64,000 nt of DNA from Sporosarcina ureae (GCF_002082015.1 NZ_CP015109.1:870001-934000); one strand, 5' to 3'. Positions 28,532 through 37,674 are shown, counted from the stretch's first letter. Translations and numbers: made by a program. The notes: generated by a model not told the origin, from the sequence alone.

Positions 28532-28669
28532 GATTCAGTCAAGGTCTGTGGACGGTTGCAAATATAAGGTAATGGATGAGTGCGATAAGATGTAAGATCC
28601 AGCTAGCAGACGCTTTGCCGTGTCCTCATGCCTAGCCCAACAGCCTATTCTTTTACGGCTTTCCAATAC

Positions 28670-28722
28670 AACAAAAAAGCTATCTCAAGAAGCCGTAACA
28701 TTACGGCTTCTTAGATAGCTCC
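28670..28722 (-). terminator. Terminator after yutF
   Basis: A long perfect stem: AGCTATCT plus AAGAAGCCGTAA with their complements. On the minus strand TTTTTTGTTG follows. Confidence 0.9.
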
Positions 28723-29493
28723 TCATGACTTCAGCCAATCCGCAAGCGAGTTCAGCAAATAAGTAGGTTGCTGCGCCTTCTTCAGCACATCTTCCATAGG
28801 TGTGACGCCCGTTGCGACATACGCTGTATCAATACCATAGCGAATTCCCGCCATAATATCCGTATCATAATTATCGCCAATCAAAATCATGTCTTCTTTT
28901 TCGTACATCCCTTGCTGTCGGATAAACTCCAGCATATGCGGCTCTGGCTTCCCTACGATGAGTGGCTGTCTATCAGTCGCCACTTCCATCAACTTAAGGA
29001 AAGAACCATTAGCGGGTACCAATCCTTTTTCAGTCGGGAATTTGATGTCTTGATTGGTACCTAAGAAATGAGCACCGTTACGTATCGCCAAACAAGCATC
29101 CGCGAGTTTAGTGTAAGTAACTTGGCGATCAAGCCCCATTAACACGACATCAGGATTCGTCGTGGTGATTTGGATATTTTCGAGTTCTAGCGCTTCACGC
29201 AATCCTTCTTCACCAATCATCATGACACGCGCGCCTTCAAAGTGTTGCTTGCAATAGCGAGCCAATGTCGTGGCAGAATTCATGATGAAATCGACTTCTG
29301 TATGCACACCGAAACCCGCTAATTTCTTCTGTTGAGCAGTACGTGTCAATGCCGCGTTATTCGTAATGAAATACGTCCCTTTACCTTGAGCTTGGCACGC
29401 TGCCACGAAATCTACAGCTTCTTGAATGGGTTCACTCCCGCGATACATTGTGCCATCCAAGTCAAAGCAATACGCTTTATAATGTCTCATCAT
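28723..29493 (-). CDS. yutF: HAD-superfamily phosphatase, NagD type (YutF)
   Basis: A 256-aa HAD-IIA phosphatase. Motif I FDLDGTMYRG, motif II TNNAA, the cap region GLDRQVTYTKL and motif IV IGDNYDTDIMAG are all intact. Relatives dephosphorylate small sugar or nucleotide phosphates. The ATG overlaps the stop of yutE (ATGA), so translation is coupled; a second ATG follows at once. Confidence 0.9.
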   Translation of the reverse strand: MMRHYKAYCFDLDGTMYRGSEPIQEAVDFVAACQAQGKGTYFITNNAALTRTAQQKKLAGFGVHTEVDFIMNSATTLARYCKQHFEGARVMMIGEEGLREALELENIQITTTNPDVVLMGLDRQVTYTKLADACLAIRNGAHFLGTNQDIKFPTEKGLVPANGSFLKLMEVATDRQPLIVGKPEPHMLEFIRQQGMYEKEDMILIGDNYDTDIMAGIRYGIDTAYVATGVTPMEDVLKKAQQPTYLLNSLADWLKS

Positions 29494-29936
29494 TCAGTCG
29501 GAAGAAACGCTGAGACTGGGCCTAATTCATTCATTAAGTAATCTCGAACTTGTCCCGGAAATTGTTGTAGTTCGTTACGTGTATCGCGAATAGATTGTAC
29601 TACTTTATCTGAATCCACTTCTACGAATTGACGAACAATCATTGGTCGTAATGAAATGAATGCTTTTAAAGGGAGAGCTTGCTCAGTTTGAATGACTTTT
29701 TCATCTTCAAGGATATCAATAATATCGTCATAACTTCCAGGGTCACGCATGATGAATCCGTCGATCATGGAATTTCCTACATCAATGATTCCTTCAATCA
29801 AGCCATGCGCAATTCGCTCTACAGCTAGCTTATTTACATCGCTTTGTAGCCAGTTCGTTTCCTTCTCAAAAATGTCGAGTAACTGCTCCATATACGCTAA
29901 TGTTTTATTGATCTGATTTTGATCTACAAAATACAT
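29490..29936 (-). CDS. yutE: DUF86 / HepT-like protein (YutE)
   Basis: A 148-aa all-helical protein of the HepT-like DUF86 family. The RNase-like motif normally reads Rx4-6H; here RIAHGLIEGIIDVGNSMIDG fits the family helix. HepT proteins of toxin-antitoxin pairs are RNases partnered with MNT nucleotidyltransferases, but no MNT gene is adjacent, and in Bacilli yutE is a housekeeping member of the yutF-E-D set. ATG 29936 follows GGAGGAGGAAG. Confidence 0.82.
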   Translation of the reverse strand: MYFVDQNQINKTLAYMEQLLDIFEKETNWLQSDVNKLAVERIAHGLIEGIIDVGNSMIDGFIMRDPGSYDDIIDILEDEKVIQTEQALPLKAFISLRPMIVRQFVEVDSDKVVQSIRDTRNELQQFPGQVRDYLMNELGPVSAFLPTE

Positions 29937-29995
29937 ACTGTTCTTCCTCCTCCTATACTTCATACTTCTATCTTACCATATTTATTGCAAAACAA

Positions 29996-30033
29996 ATGAA
30001 AGCTCCAAGCAATTTTGCTCGAAGCTTTCATTT
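29996..30033 (-). terminator. Probable terminator after yutD
   Basis: On the minus strand GAAAGCTTCGAGCAA pairs with TTGCTTGGAGCTTTC, but the following T-run is interrupted (ATTTGTTTTG). It may be partial, allowing readthrough into yutE. Confidence 0.6.
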
Positions 30034-30405
30034 TTAATGTTCATTTGTTGGAGTAGATGTTACTTCAGACTGTACTTCCTCTACAACTTCTACTTCTGTT
30101 TGCTCTAATTTTACTTTTCCAATCTTTTTCAAGATGAAATACGCACAACCGAAATTACAGTATTCATAAATATAATCTTGGACGGTACTAATTTTGGTTT
30201 CATATGTAGATTTGGAATTACGATCTTCGAAAAAGCCTTTTAATCGTAATTGACCATATCCCCAGTCACCCAAAATATAGTCATACTTTAACAGCACTTC
30301 GCTAAAGCGTTCATTCAAGGCTTCCTCATCGAACCCATCGCGAAACTCTTCTGTAATTTCATACTGCATACTCTCTAAAATAATCATTTTCTCGTTCACT
30401 TCCAT
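30034..30405 (-). CDS. yutD: DUF1027 protein (YutD)
   Basis: A 123-aa protein. The segment DYILGDWGYGQLRLKGFF followed by the cluster YIYEYCNFGCAYFILKK is typical of DUF1027. Function is unknown. Its ATG directly follows the lipA stop (TAAATG); a second ATG at 30387 would shorten it by six residues and is a reasonable alternative. The C-terminal 25 residues are Glu/Val-rich and probably disordered. Confidence 0.82.
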   Translation of the reverse strand: MEVNEKMIILESMQYEITEEFRDGFDEEALNERFSEVLLKYDYILGDWGYGQLRLKGFFEDRNSKSTYETKISTVQDYIYEYCNFGCAYFILKKIGKVKLEQTEVEVVEEVQSEVTSTPTNEH

Positions 30406-31356
30406 TTAACTGCTCGCTTGTCCTTCAAGTTTCAGCAGTTCGTCACCTTGGCGCTGTCTCTCTTTAGCCGAAGCATTAACTTGCTCGTCTGCATGGTAGC
30501 TTGAACGCACAAGCGGCCCCGCCTCACAATGAGAGAATCCTTTAGTCATTGCGATTTTACGCAATTCACCAAACTCATCGGGCGAATAATATTTCACTAC
30601 TTTAGCGTGTTTTTTTGTCGGTTGCAAGTATTGACCAATTGTCATGATATCTACGTCGTGTGCACGAAGATCATCCATTGTCTCAATAATTTCTTCCACT
30701 GTTTCGCCGAGTCCGACCATCAATGAAGACTTCGTCGGGATCTCCGGATACATTTCTTTTGCTCGTTGAAGTAATTCAAGTGAACGATCATATGTTGCAC
30801 GTGCACGAATTCTTGGAGTTAGACGGCGTACGGTTTCAATATTATGGTTTAAAATATCTGGCTTTGCATCCATCAAACGTTGCAAGTTTTCTTTATCTCC
30901 ACCCATATCCGAAGGGAGTACTTCAATAGTAGTAAATGGATTTTTTCTGCGTATCGCACGAATAGTTTCCGCGAAAATAGCAGATCCTCCGTCTTTTAAA
31001 TCATCGCGTGCTACGGCAGTGACCACAGCATGTTTCAAATTCATTAATTCAACTGACTCCGCTACGCGTTCCGGCTCAGCAGTGTCAAGTTCATTAGGTA
31101 AACCAGTCTTCACAGCACAGAAACGACATGCACGTGTACATACGGCCCCTAGGATCATAAATGTAGCTGTGCGTCGTTCTCCCCAACACTCATGAATATT
31201 CGGGCAACGCGCTTCTTCACATACAGTATTCAAGTTTTTCTCGCGCATTAATTTCTTTAAACCTGTATAGTTCTCGTTGGTGTTAAGCTTAATTTTCAGC
31301 CAATCTGGCTTTCTAATATGCTCAGATTTTCTTCCCGTCTCAGGTTTGCATGACAA
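30406..31356 (-). CDS. lipA: Lipoyl synthase
   Basis: A radical-SAM enzyme of about 316 aa that inserts two sulfurs into protein-bound octanoyl groups. It has both 4Fe-4S motifs: the auxiliary [12 protein letters not shown] and the radical-[11 protein letters not shown]. The N-terminal [16 protein letters not shown] is family-typical. I chose TTG 31356 because GGAG lies 9 nt upstream; the ATG at 31371 lacks a ribosome site. Its product modifies GcvH and 2-oxoacid dehydrogenases; gcvH lies at 54.2 kb. The intergenic region 31373-31632 shows nothing assignable. Confidence 0.93.
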   Translation of the reverse strand: MSCKPETGRKSEHIRKPDWLKIKLNTNENYTGLKKLMREKNLNTVCEEARCPNIHECWGERRTATFMILGAVCTRACRFCAVKTGLPNELDTAEPERVAESVELMNLKHAVVTAVARDDLKDGGSAIFAETIRAIRRKNPFTTIEVLPSDMGGDKENLQRLMDAKPDILNHNIETVRRLTPRIRARATYDRSLELLQRAKEMYPEIPTKSSLMVGLGETVEEIIETMDDLRAHDVDIMTIGQYLQPTKKHAKVVKYYSPDEFGELRKIAMTKGFSHCEAGPLVRSSYHADEQVNASAKERQRQGDELLKLEGQASS

Positions 31357-31632
31357 CGCTACCGACTCCATTCTGTTGATAGATTCTACTCATGTCAATG
31401 TAACATAAATTCAGATAACCTTCAATTATAGATAGCAATTGATTTGAGCTAAGCCGACAGGAGTGATATAAATCGATGACCTAGTGACTCGCTCGAGATT
31501 TCATCGTAGTAACTGCGTGATTTTGTTACGCTACTTTACTTGATGTAAGTTTCAGGTCAAAAACACTACTACATATCTCTTCAACTTACGAACTTCAACG
31601 TACTATGCCAATTGATCGTAATCGAAAGGCGA

Positions 31633-31673
31633 CAAAAAACACTTGCAACCAACTATCTGGCCGCAAGTGTATA
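31633..31673 (-). terminator. Terminator of the metP-metS pair
   Basis: On the minus strand ACACTTGC and GCAAGTGT pair, with a weaker inner stem, and TTTTTTG follows. Confidence 0.82.
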
Positions 31674-31680
31674 TCGTGTA

Positions 31681-31815
31681 CTATTCGATTTTGAATTTCT
31701 TTTTGAACTTACTGAGGATTGTAGCATAAAAGATGCTGATAAATAGACCGCCCCAGATGATCATTACTCCGACTAGCATCATGAGGATTGCAGAACCGCT
31801 CATTCCTGTATCCAT
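31681..31815 (-). CDS. metS: MetS-like small subunit of NSS transporter
   Basis: A 44-aa protein reading MDTGMSGSAILMMLVGVMII, then WGGLFISIFYATILSKFKKK and a short tail. It has one transmembrane helix followed by a basic end. This is the pattern of the MetS small subunits that accompany MetP-type sodium:neurotransmitter-symporter proteins (methionine/alanine uptake in Corynebacterium). The ATG directly follows the stop of the transporter (TAAATG), so the two are translationally coupled. It is followed by a terminator. The exact substrate is unknown. Confidence 0.82.
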   Translation of the reverse strand: MDTGMSGSAILMMLVGVMIIWGGLFISIFYATILSKFKKKFKIE

Positions 31816-33336
31816 TTATAGCCCCCCTTTATTTTCATCATAATCTGATGTGATTCTTGTGTTGTCTTTCCACTTCAATGATGTGAAGACGATCGACATG
31901 ACAAATGCCCCTATCGCTACTGGCCAACCAATCGTCCACAAGAAGGATGTTGGATAGCCTTCATAGTTTTCTGCGATATTATCTTTAATTAAGAAGAATA
32001 GCATAGTACCTAATACTAATGGTGTGATGAATGATAGCGATACTTTCCACCACCAGCCTAGACGAATATCTGATACTGCATTGGCATGTTGCTCGAACAA
32101 TCCAAGTTTTCTGAAAACCCAAGCTAGTAAGATGACTTCAACTAGACCAATCACAGCAATACCAAATTGGTTAATAAAGTAATCTGCTACGTCTAAGAAG
32201 TATAAACCACCGTTTGTTGCATATAGCATGGAAATGGTTGCCGACAGCCCGATACCGATCGTAACCGAACGACGTCTGGATATGTTGAATTTGTCTGACA
32301 TACCTGCAATATACGTTTCACAAATCGATATGAGTGATGTAATTCCAGCAAGCGTTAGTGACAAGAAGAAGAATGCGCCGAACAGACCGTTTAATCCTGG
32401 CATTTGATTAATAATTTCAGGGAATACGACGAATGCTAGCCCTACACCTGCAGTAGCTACGTCTGCTACATCTACTCCTTGACTAGTTGCCATGAATCCT
32501 AGCACCGCGAAAACTCCGATACCTGCCAGTAACTCAACTGAAGAGTTAGCGAAGCCTGTAATAAAGGCGTTATTGGTAATATCTGATTTCTTCGGTAAAT
32601 AACTAGAATACGTGATCATGATAGCAAATGCGATCGATAAACTGAAGAAGATATGTCCGTACGCTGCAACCCATACACGCGGGTTGAGTAACTTATCGAC
32701 ATCCGGTTTGAAGAATGCATCCAGCCCTACCATAGCTCCGTCTAGTGTGATTGCACGGATGACGACGAATAAGAAAAGTAAGAATAGTACAGGTATAAAT
32801 ATCCGATTCGCCAACTCAATCCCTTTCTTGACTCCACCAAGTAGGATAATGTAACAAATGACCCAGACGAGCAACAATGGCAATGCCACGCCTCCAACGA
32901 GTCCTCCGACGTCCCCAGGATTATCCGCTAAGTTCAGGACGTCCCCGAAGAAGAATGCTTCTGGATCTTTCCCCCATGATAAGCCAAATGAATAGACCGT
33001 ATACTTCATGGCCCATGCGATGATGACAGCATAGTAAGTAGATATGACGAAAGATACAAAGATCCCCCACCAGCCTAGAAACTCCGTCTTTTTCCCATTC
33101 AAACGGAAAAATGAAAGTGGAGCAGATCCACGATATTTATGACCAATTGTAAATTCCATGATCAAAATCGGGATACCAGCTGTTAAAAGGGCAAATAAGT
33201 ACGGGATAAAAAATGCGCCGCCTCCATTTTCATACGCAACATAAGGGAAGCGCCAAATGTTTCCGAGTCCTATAGCTGAACCAACCGCGGCCAATATAAA
33301 ACCTGCTCTCGTTCCCCACTGTGAACGATTTTCCAT
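31816..33336 (-). CDS. metP: Na+-dependent amino-acid transporter, NSS family (MetP-like)
   Basis: A 506-aa protein with 11-12 helices. The N-terminal GFILAAVGSAIGLGNIWRFPYV is the Na+/substrate-binding TM1 of LeuT-fold NSS proteins, and YAVIIAWAMKY is TM3. The adjacent small subunit gene indicates the MetP branch, which imports methionine and alanine with Na+. ATG 33336 follows AGAGGTGAG. A near-consensus sigmaA promoter lies 80-107 bp upstream. Na+ export by the Mrp system would supply the driving gradient. Confidence 0.88.
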   Translation of the reverse strand: MENRSQWGTRAGFILAAVGSAIGLGNIWRFPYVAYENGGGAFFIPYLFALLTAGIPILIMEFTIGHKYRGSAPLSFFRLNGKKTEFLGWWGIFVSFVISTYYAVIIAWAMKYTVYSFGLSWGKDPEAFFFGDVLNLADNPGDVGGLVGGVALPLLLVWVICYIILLGGVKKGIELANRIFIPVLFLLFLFVVIRAITLDGAMVGLDAFFKPDVDKLLNPRVWVAAYGHIFFSLSIAFAIMITYSSYLPKKSDITNNAFITGFANSSVELLAGIGVFAVLGFMATSQGVDVADVATAGVGLAFVVFPEIINQMPGLNGLFGAFFFLSLTLAGITSLISICETYIAGMSDKFNISRRRSVTIGIGLSATISMLYATNGGLYFLDVADYFINQFGIAVIGLVEVILLAWVFRKLGLFEQHANAVSDIRLGWWWKVSLSFITPLVLGTMLFFLIKDNIAENYEGYPTSFLWTIGWPVAIGAFVMSIVFTSLKWKDNTRITSDYDENKGGL

Positions 33337-33414
33337 ACAACTCACCTCTTTTTTGTTATTTTACAAAACTTATTACATTTCGATTTATTCTGATAACTCT
33401 AGTTCTGTACATTT

Positions 33415-33443
33415 AGTATAAACAGCCTAATTAGAGATGTCAA
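33415..33443 (-). promoter_or_regulatory. sigmaA promoter of metP-metS
   Basis: TTGACA (33438-33443) and TATACT (33415-33420) on the minus strand with an exact 17-bp spacer. It gives a leader of about 70 nt with no obvious riboswitch. Confidence 0.75.
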
Positions 33444-33450
33444 AACAAAT

Positions 33451-33493
33451 TTAGACTAAGAATGAAGTAATTATCACTCTTAGTCTAAAAGGT
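33451..33493 (-). terminator. Terminator after the NhaC-type gene
   Basis: TTTAGACTAAGA pairs with TCTTAGTCTAAA, with A/T tails. It overlaps the region just upstream of the metP -35 box. Confidence 0.75.
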
Positions 33494-33496
33494 AAA

Positions 33497-35065
33497 CTAT
33501 GCTATTTGCTCTACGCGTTTCTTTCCTTTGACACTCAAATACGTAAATAAAACTATTAAGGTAATAATAACAGCTACTAAACCGATCCAGACAGACCCAG
33601 TTAGACCCAGAACGACATACCCAATCACTGCTACACTCGCTGCGACAAGCGCATAGGGCAACTGTGTGGAGACGTGATCCATGTGGTTACAACCCGCTCC
33701 GGTAGAAGATAGGATTGTCGTATCGGAAATCGGTGAACAGTGATCTCCGAATACCGCTCCTGCGAGTACTGCCGCTAATGCTGGCAACAATAATTCAGGT
33801 GCCGCATTGACCATAATCGTACCTGCAATCGGCATTAAAATACCGAAAGATCCCCATGAGGTACCTGTCGAGAACGCCATTAATCCTGCTAATACGAAGA
33901 TCAATACCGGAAGGAAGCTGACAGGAATATTCATTCGTTCTACCATCGTAGAAAGGAATAGACCCGTATCTAGCGAAGCTATTAAGTCAGTCAATCCCCA
34001 AGCGAAGATTAAAATAAGAATCGCAGGCATCATGGCCTTTATCCCGCTAATGAACGCGCGCCCCATCCAGGACACACTGGCTGTTTCGTTTTTCTTCATT
34101 TGTAAAATATATAACAACATGGCTAGCAATGTAGCCGTTACACCACCTATTACTAACGAGAATGGTACATCGGTATTTTCAAAAATAGCCCAAATATCGA
34201 AAATACCCGCTTCTTTATAGCCTGTATAAATCATCATACCGAGCGTTACCGCAATCAACGTGACGATCGGTGCAACCAAGTCGCGAACTTTCCCATACAT
34301 ATGCTCTGGGAATTCTTCTTTCAACTGGCCAGGGATTTCTTTATCTTGGTCATATAGCTCGCCTTCATTCATTGCGCGATCTTCATGTTTCTTCATTTCA
34401 AAGAAGTCATTATTCGTCCAAGCGAAGAAGAAGACCATCGACAATGTGGCAATGACATAGAAGTTCATCGGTGCCATCAAGACGAAGGCAGTTAATGGTG
34501 AATAGCTGACTGCTGCTGTCGTACCTAAAATAAGTGCAAGTTGTCCAATCAAGAACGCACCCCAACTAGAGATGGGGGATACGACACAAATGGGTGCCGA
34601 CGTAGAGTCAATGAAATACGCCAACTTTGCACGAGAGATCTTGTGCTGGTCCGTGATCGGTCTTGCAATCTGTCCAACTGCTAATGAATTGAAATAGTCA
34701 TCCACGAAAATGGCAATTCCAAGCCCCATCGTCAACAGCTTTGCTCCACGTTTCGTACGGATGCGAGTGACTGACCAACATGCAAATGCGGCACTTCCTC
34801 CAGATAGACTGACAAATGCAGTAATGACACCTAATAATAATAGAAATAACATAATGAATATATTGTATGTATTGAGCCCGCCATCATAAAAAGAAACTGT
34901 CATGGCCCTCCATACACCTTTTACTGTCTCAAGCGGAGCAAAGTTCGCTATAAGTAAAGCGGCTGTAACAATTCCTGCTCCTAATGATAATAATACTCTC
35001 CTCGTCGCTAACACCATCACGATGGCGATAATAGGAGGCAAAATAGAGACCCACGATCCGATCAT
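33497..35065 (-). CDS. NhaC-superfamily transporter, probable lysine permease
   Basis: A 522-aa membrane protein with about 12 helices. The segment GDHCSPISDTTILSSTGAGC and the FSTGTSWGSFGILMPI stretch are typical of the NhaC ion-transporter superfamily. By sequence alone it would be called a Na+/H+ antiporter. The 5' leader, however, is a lysine riboswitch with a terminator, which in other Firmicutes marks NhaC-family lysine importers (called LysW or YvsH-type in regulon studies). I therefore infer lysine uptake. ATG 35065 follows GAGGAGG. Confidence 0.85.
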   Translation of the reverse strand: MIGSWVSILPPIIAIVMVLATRRVLLSLGAGIVTAALLIANFAPLETVKGVWRAMTVSFYDGGLNTYNIFIMLFLLLLGVITAFVSLSGGSAAFACWSVTRIRTKRGAKLLTMGLGIAIFVDDYFNSLAVGQIARPITDQHKISRAKLAYFIDSTSAPICVVSPISSWGAFLIGQLALILGTTAAVSYSPLTAFVLMAPMNFYVIATLSMVFFFAWTNNDFFEMKKHEDRAMNEGELYDQDKEIPGQLKEEFPEHMYGKVRDLVAPIVTLIAVTLGMMIYTGYKEAGIFDIWAIFENTDVPFSLVIGGVTATLLAMLLYILQMKKNETASVSWMGRAFISGIKAMMPAILILIFAWGLTDLIASLDTGLFLSTMVERMNIPVSFLPVLIFVLAGLMAFSTGTSWGSFGILMPIAGTIMVNAAPELLLPALAAVLAGAVFGDHCSPISDTTILSSTGAGCNHMDHVSTQLPYALVAASVAVIGYVVLGLTGSVWIGLVAVIITLIVLFTYLSVKGKKRVEQIA

Positions 35066-35158
35066 TGTAATTCCTCCTCTTTCTAGTTGCTAGATGATAT
35101 CGAAATGCAGAAGATCTTTCGAAGAGTGGAAAGCCTATAGTATCCTGTAATTTCCCGA

Positions 35159-35208
35159 TAAAAAAAGCCGCCCCCACAGGCAATACCATACGTGTAGGGG
35201 TCGGCCAA
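35159..35208 (-). terminator. Riboswitch-controlled terminator
   Basis: On the minus strand GCCGACCCCTACAC pairs with GTGGGGGCGGC (one bulge), followed by TTTTTTT. It sits about 75 nt downstream of the lysine aptamer and about 95 nt upstream of the start codon. Confidence 0.82.
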
Positions 35209-35279
35209 CCAATTCATCAAGCAACACATGAATAAATCGCAGTACAATTGGCTACTGTAGCTCTCCATACATTGATCAG

Positions 35280-35435
35280 TGTATGACAGTGTCATTCCTC
35301 TTCGAAATGACCCCAACTTGAGAAGCAGACTCTTCTCAAACTTCGGCATTGCCTCCTTTCGCTAGCGGTCATAGATGTCACTCTCTCGCTAGGTACTTAT
35401 AAACAATGCAGCCTCTACGTAAGTCTCGATATTCT
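35280..35435 (-). promoter_or_regulatory. Lysine riboswitch (L-box)
   Basis: Read on the minus strand, the conserved L-box blocks occur in order: AGAGGCTGC (35408-35416), AAGTA, GAAAGGAGGC, ATGCCGAAG (GCCGAAG at 35341-35347), GTTGGGGTCATT, and GGAATGACACTGTCA (CTGTCA at 35284-35289). The P2-P4 helices can be drawn: CTAGCG/CGCTAG and TTGAGAAG/CTTCTCAA. A terminator follows, so lysine binding should stop transcription of the NhaC-type gene. Confidence 0.85.
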
Positions 35436-35479
35436 TCTGTTCTCAGTGTAGCAATAATCGACAACGTTCACAATACCTT

Positions 35480-36247
35480 TTACTCCTTCTTTTCAAGCGG
35501 AACTTCGATTTGCGCTGGCGTTTGCTCTCCTTTCGAATAAATTTGCGGTACCTTCCCTCTAATCAAGCCAATTGCAATCGGTATTTTCTGTTCTACTACG
35601 CTCCTGCTTGTAGCTAGCGGAACGATAATCTGCACATTGACTTGTAACATTAGATACACTTCTACATACGCGTTATTGATACCAAATTCACGAATATCCG
35701 TTTCTACTGTTGCATGTACATCTCCAACGACGTGGAAGCGGATCGGGATTTTTGGCCCCAAGTTACCGAGCAACGGAATATTCGCCGCTTGCCCAATCGG
35801 AACGAAAAAGACAATCCCTTGTTCTTTTTCCATCTGGTCGGGATTATACTCGAGATCTCCGAGTGGCGGTAACATATCTAAATCTCCGCCCTCTGCACGT
35901 TCTAGATGATTTTCTACAAGCTGATGAATTTCTGACATGACCTGGCTAATGATTTCCGAGTTAAACTTGGTCGTCACCGTATCTGTCGTATCATCGGGGA
36001 CGTTTTCGATAATTTCATTGACATCGTAAACGCTGGTGGACCGGTTGTTAATAGCTTGACTGATGACGTGGCTGGCTATTTTTTGCGTTTGTACTTCAGC
36101 ATATTGTGTGTAGATTGGCGTTAGCTGTTTATTAACCATATAGAAAAACATCGCCACTCCCACCAAAATGCCCGGGATGACAAAGCGCAGTATGATTTTG
36201 CCATAATTATTTCTCTTTGGCCGTTTTTGATTTGTATAAAACCGCAT
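35480..36247 (-). CDS. yunB: Sporulation protein YunB
   Basis: A 255-aa protein with one N-terminal transmembrane helix (about 22-40) and an extracytoplasmic domain. Segments QYAEVQTQKIASHVISQAIN, LGNLGPKIPIRFHVVGDV and the final LATSRSVVEQKIPIAIGLI match YunB, a sigmaE-dependent sporulation membrane protein in B. subtilis. Its ribosome site TAGGAGG lies in the 3' arm of a 10-bp hairpin (see 36252-36288). It supports an endospore-forming host. Confidence 0.9.
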   Translation of the reverse strand: MRFYTNQKRPKRNNYGKIILRFVIPGILVGVAMFFYMVNKQLTPIYTQYAEVQTQKIASHVISQAINNRSTSVYDVNEIIENVPDDTTDTVTTKFNSEIISQVMSEIHQLVENHLERAEGGDLDMLPPLGDLEYNPDQMEKEQGIVFFVPIGQAANIPLLGNLGPKIPIRFHVVGDVHATVETDIREFGINNAYVEVYLMLQVNVQIIVPLATSRSVVEQKIPIAIGLIRGKVPQIYSKGEQTPAQIEVPLEKKE

Positions 36248-36251
36248 ACAA

Positions 36252-36288
36252 ACGCCTCCTACTTCACATTATGCGAAATAGGAGGCGT
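36252..36288 (-). promoter_or_regulatory. Hairpin sequestering the yunB ribosome site, with possible sigmaE -10 in the loop
   Basis: ACGCCTCCTA and TAGGAGGCGT are perfect 10-bp arms around a 17-nt loop; on the minus strand the 3' arm is the yunB Shine-Dalgarno. The loop contains CATAATGT (36266-36273, minus strand), which fits the sigmaE -10 pattern CATAnnnT. A transcript started there would lack the 5' arm. Confidence 0.55.
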
Positions 36289-36294
36289 ACATAA

Positions 36295-37674
36295 CTAGCG
36301 TTCATTGAAATATTTTCTTCCATACCAACCGAGAATATCGCGAAGCATTTCTGGCATAATATATTCCTTCTTCGCTTCTTTTAGTACTGGATAGAAAAAG
36401 CCAAACGTGAACATATCCAGTGTTGCCAATGTATACATCTCACCTGGCTCCACTAAACGGTTTCCCGCGAATAATTGTCCGTCGGTGTTACGGTATAAGT
36501 GCTCATGTATCATGCTGCCCATCAGTGTGCCACGAAAACCAAGACCTTTTATCGGAAGTTCCGTCCACTTTGGATCAAGTGACTGCTCGTAAACCGTCAA
36601 CAAATCAGTACCATCCAAATGAATCAGGCACGGATTGATCGGATGAGGCAATAATGAATGCAAATCCCCTTTCGTCACCCAACCTTTATCTAAGCTACCA
36701 AGGAATATCCCTGCGTTGAATAGTGCACAGTCGGCATCCAGATACGTTAGTAACGCACGGCCGAACAGCGAGGATAATGGGCTGTCGCCTGTTAGACGCT
36801 GTGATAAAGGTGAAGGGTTATAAAATACTGGAACTTGCAAAGTTGCTTCTCCTTTAGCAAATAAGGAATTCACTTCTTCTATATCCTCTTCTGTCATTTC
36901 CATTAGTTGTGTCGAAAAAACTTCTGCTTGCATATGAACGACTTGACCTGTTATTCGGTCTATATCGACTTGAACATGACCGACATAATGACCGAACTTT
37001 TCTGCTGCCGCAAGTAATGTGTCGTCAATCCACTCGCCATTCGGCAATAAGTGATGGGTGTGTGCGCCTAAAATAACATCGATCTCTGGGCACTGCGCAG
37101 CCAATAGACGATCTTGATTGATTCCTAAATGAGAGAGACAAACAATGACATCGCATTGAGGACGCAAGTTGCGTGCCACTTCCATCAATGCTGCGTGCGG
37201 TTCGGCTACGCTCCAGCCAAGTTGATCATAAAAAGCATAGTATGGCGCTGTGGCCCCTATGACACCGATACGCACACCTTCTGCGGTCTCCAATACTTTA
37301 GATGTCTTCGCCCAATAGGGTAGCTTACCATCTACTTCCATCAGGTTGCAAAGCACTACATCAAATTTCGCATCTTCATATACTCTATTCAGCGCTTCCT
37401 TAGACATAGTGATTCCTTCATTGTTTCCAATGGTCACTGCGTCATATCCTGCTTTATTTAATAATTCAATATTTCCTTTACCTTCTGTTCCCTCGGTAAA
37501 TGGATGAGATCGATCAATATGGTCTCCAATATCAAATAAAAAGTAACTCTCTCCATCGGCTTCAGCTTGTTGCTTGCGCTGCTGAAGGAAGTGATGGATT
37601 TGCGGCCAGTTTTCGAAATGACTATGGATGTCATTCGTATGGTAAATGTGAATCGTCGCTACCGTTTCTTTCAT
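36295..37674 (-). CDS. yunD: Metallophosphatase / 5'-nucleotidase family protein (YunD)
   Basis: A 459-aa protein. The N-terminal metallophosphatase domain (about 5-240) has YHTNDIHSHF, FDIGDHID, IGNNEG, CLSHLG and GAHTHHLLP, the full set of metal ligands. The C-terminal half is the 5'-nucleotidase domain. Unlike secreted UshA-type enzymes it has no signal peptide, so it is predicted to be cytosolic. ATG 37674 starts just after the yunE stop; TTG 37683 is an alternative. Last gene of yunF-yunE-yunD. Confidence 0.88.
   Translation of the reverse strand: MKETVATIHIYHTNDIHSHFENWPQIHHFLQQRKQQAEADGESYFLFDIGDHIDRSHPFTEGTEGKGNIELLNKAGYDAVTIGNNEGITMSKEALNRVYEDAKFDVVLCNLMEVDGKLPYWAKTSKVLETAEGVRIGVIGATAPYYAFYDQLGWSVAEPHAALMEVARNLRPQCDVIVCLSHLGINQDRLLAAQCPEIDVILGAHTHHLLPNGEWIDDTLLAAAEKFGHYVGHVQVDIDRITGQVVHMQAEVFSTQLMEMTEEDIEEVNSLFAKGEATLQVPVFYNPSPLSQRLTGDSPLSSLFGRALLTYLDADCALFNAGIFLGSLDKGWVTKGDLHSLLPHPINPCLIHLDGTDLLTVYEQSLDPKWTELPIKGLGFRGTLMGSMIHEHLYRNTDGQLFAGNRLVEPGEMYTLATLDMFTFGFFYPVLKEAKKEYIMPEMLRDILGWYGRKYFNER

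Noticed and set aside
29490-29936. HepT/MNT toxin-antitoxin pair
   Set aside because: yutE has a DUF86/HepT-like fold but no MNT nucleotidyltransferase gene is adjacent, and it is embedded in a conserved housekeeping gene order.
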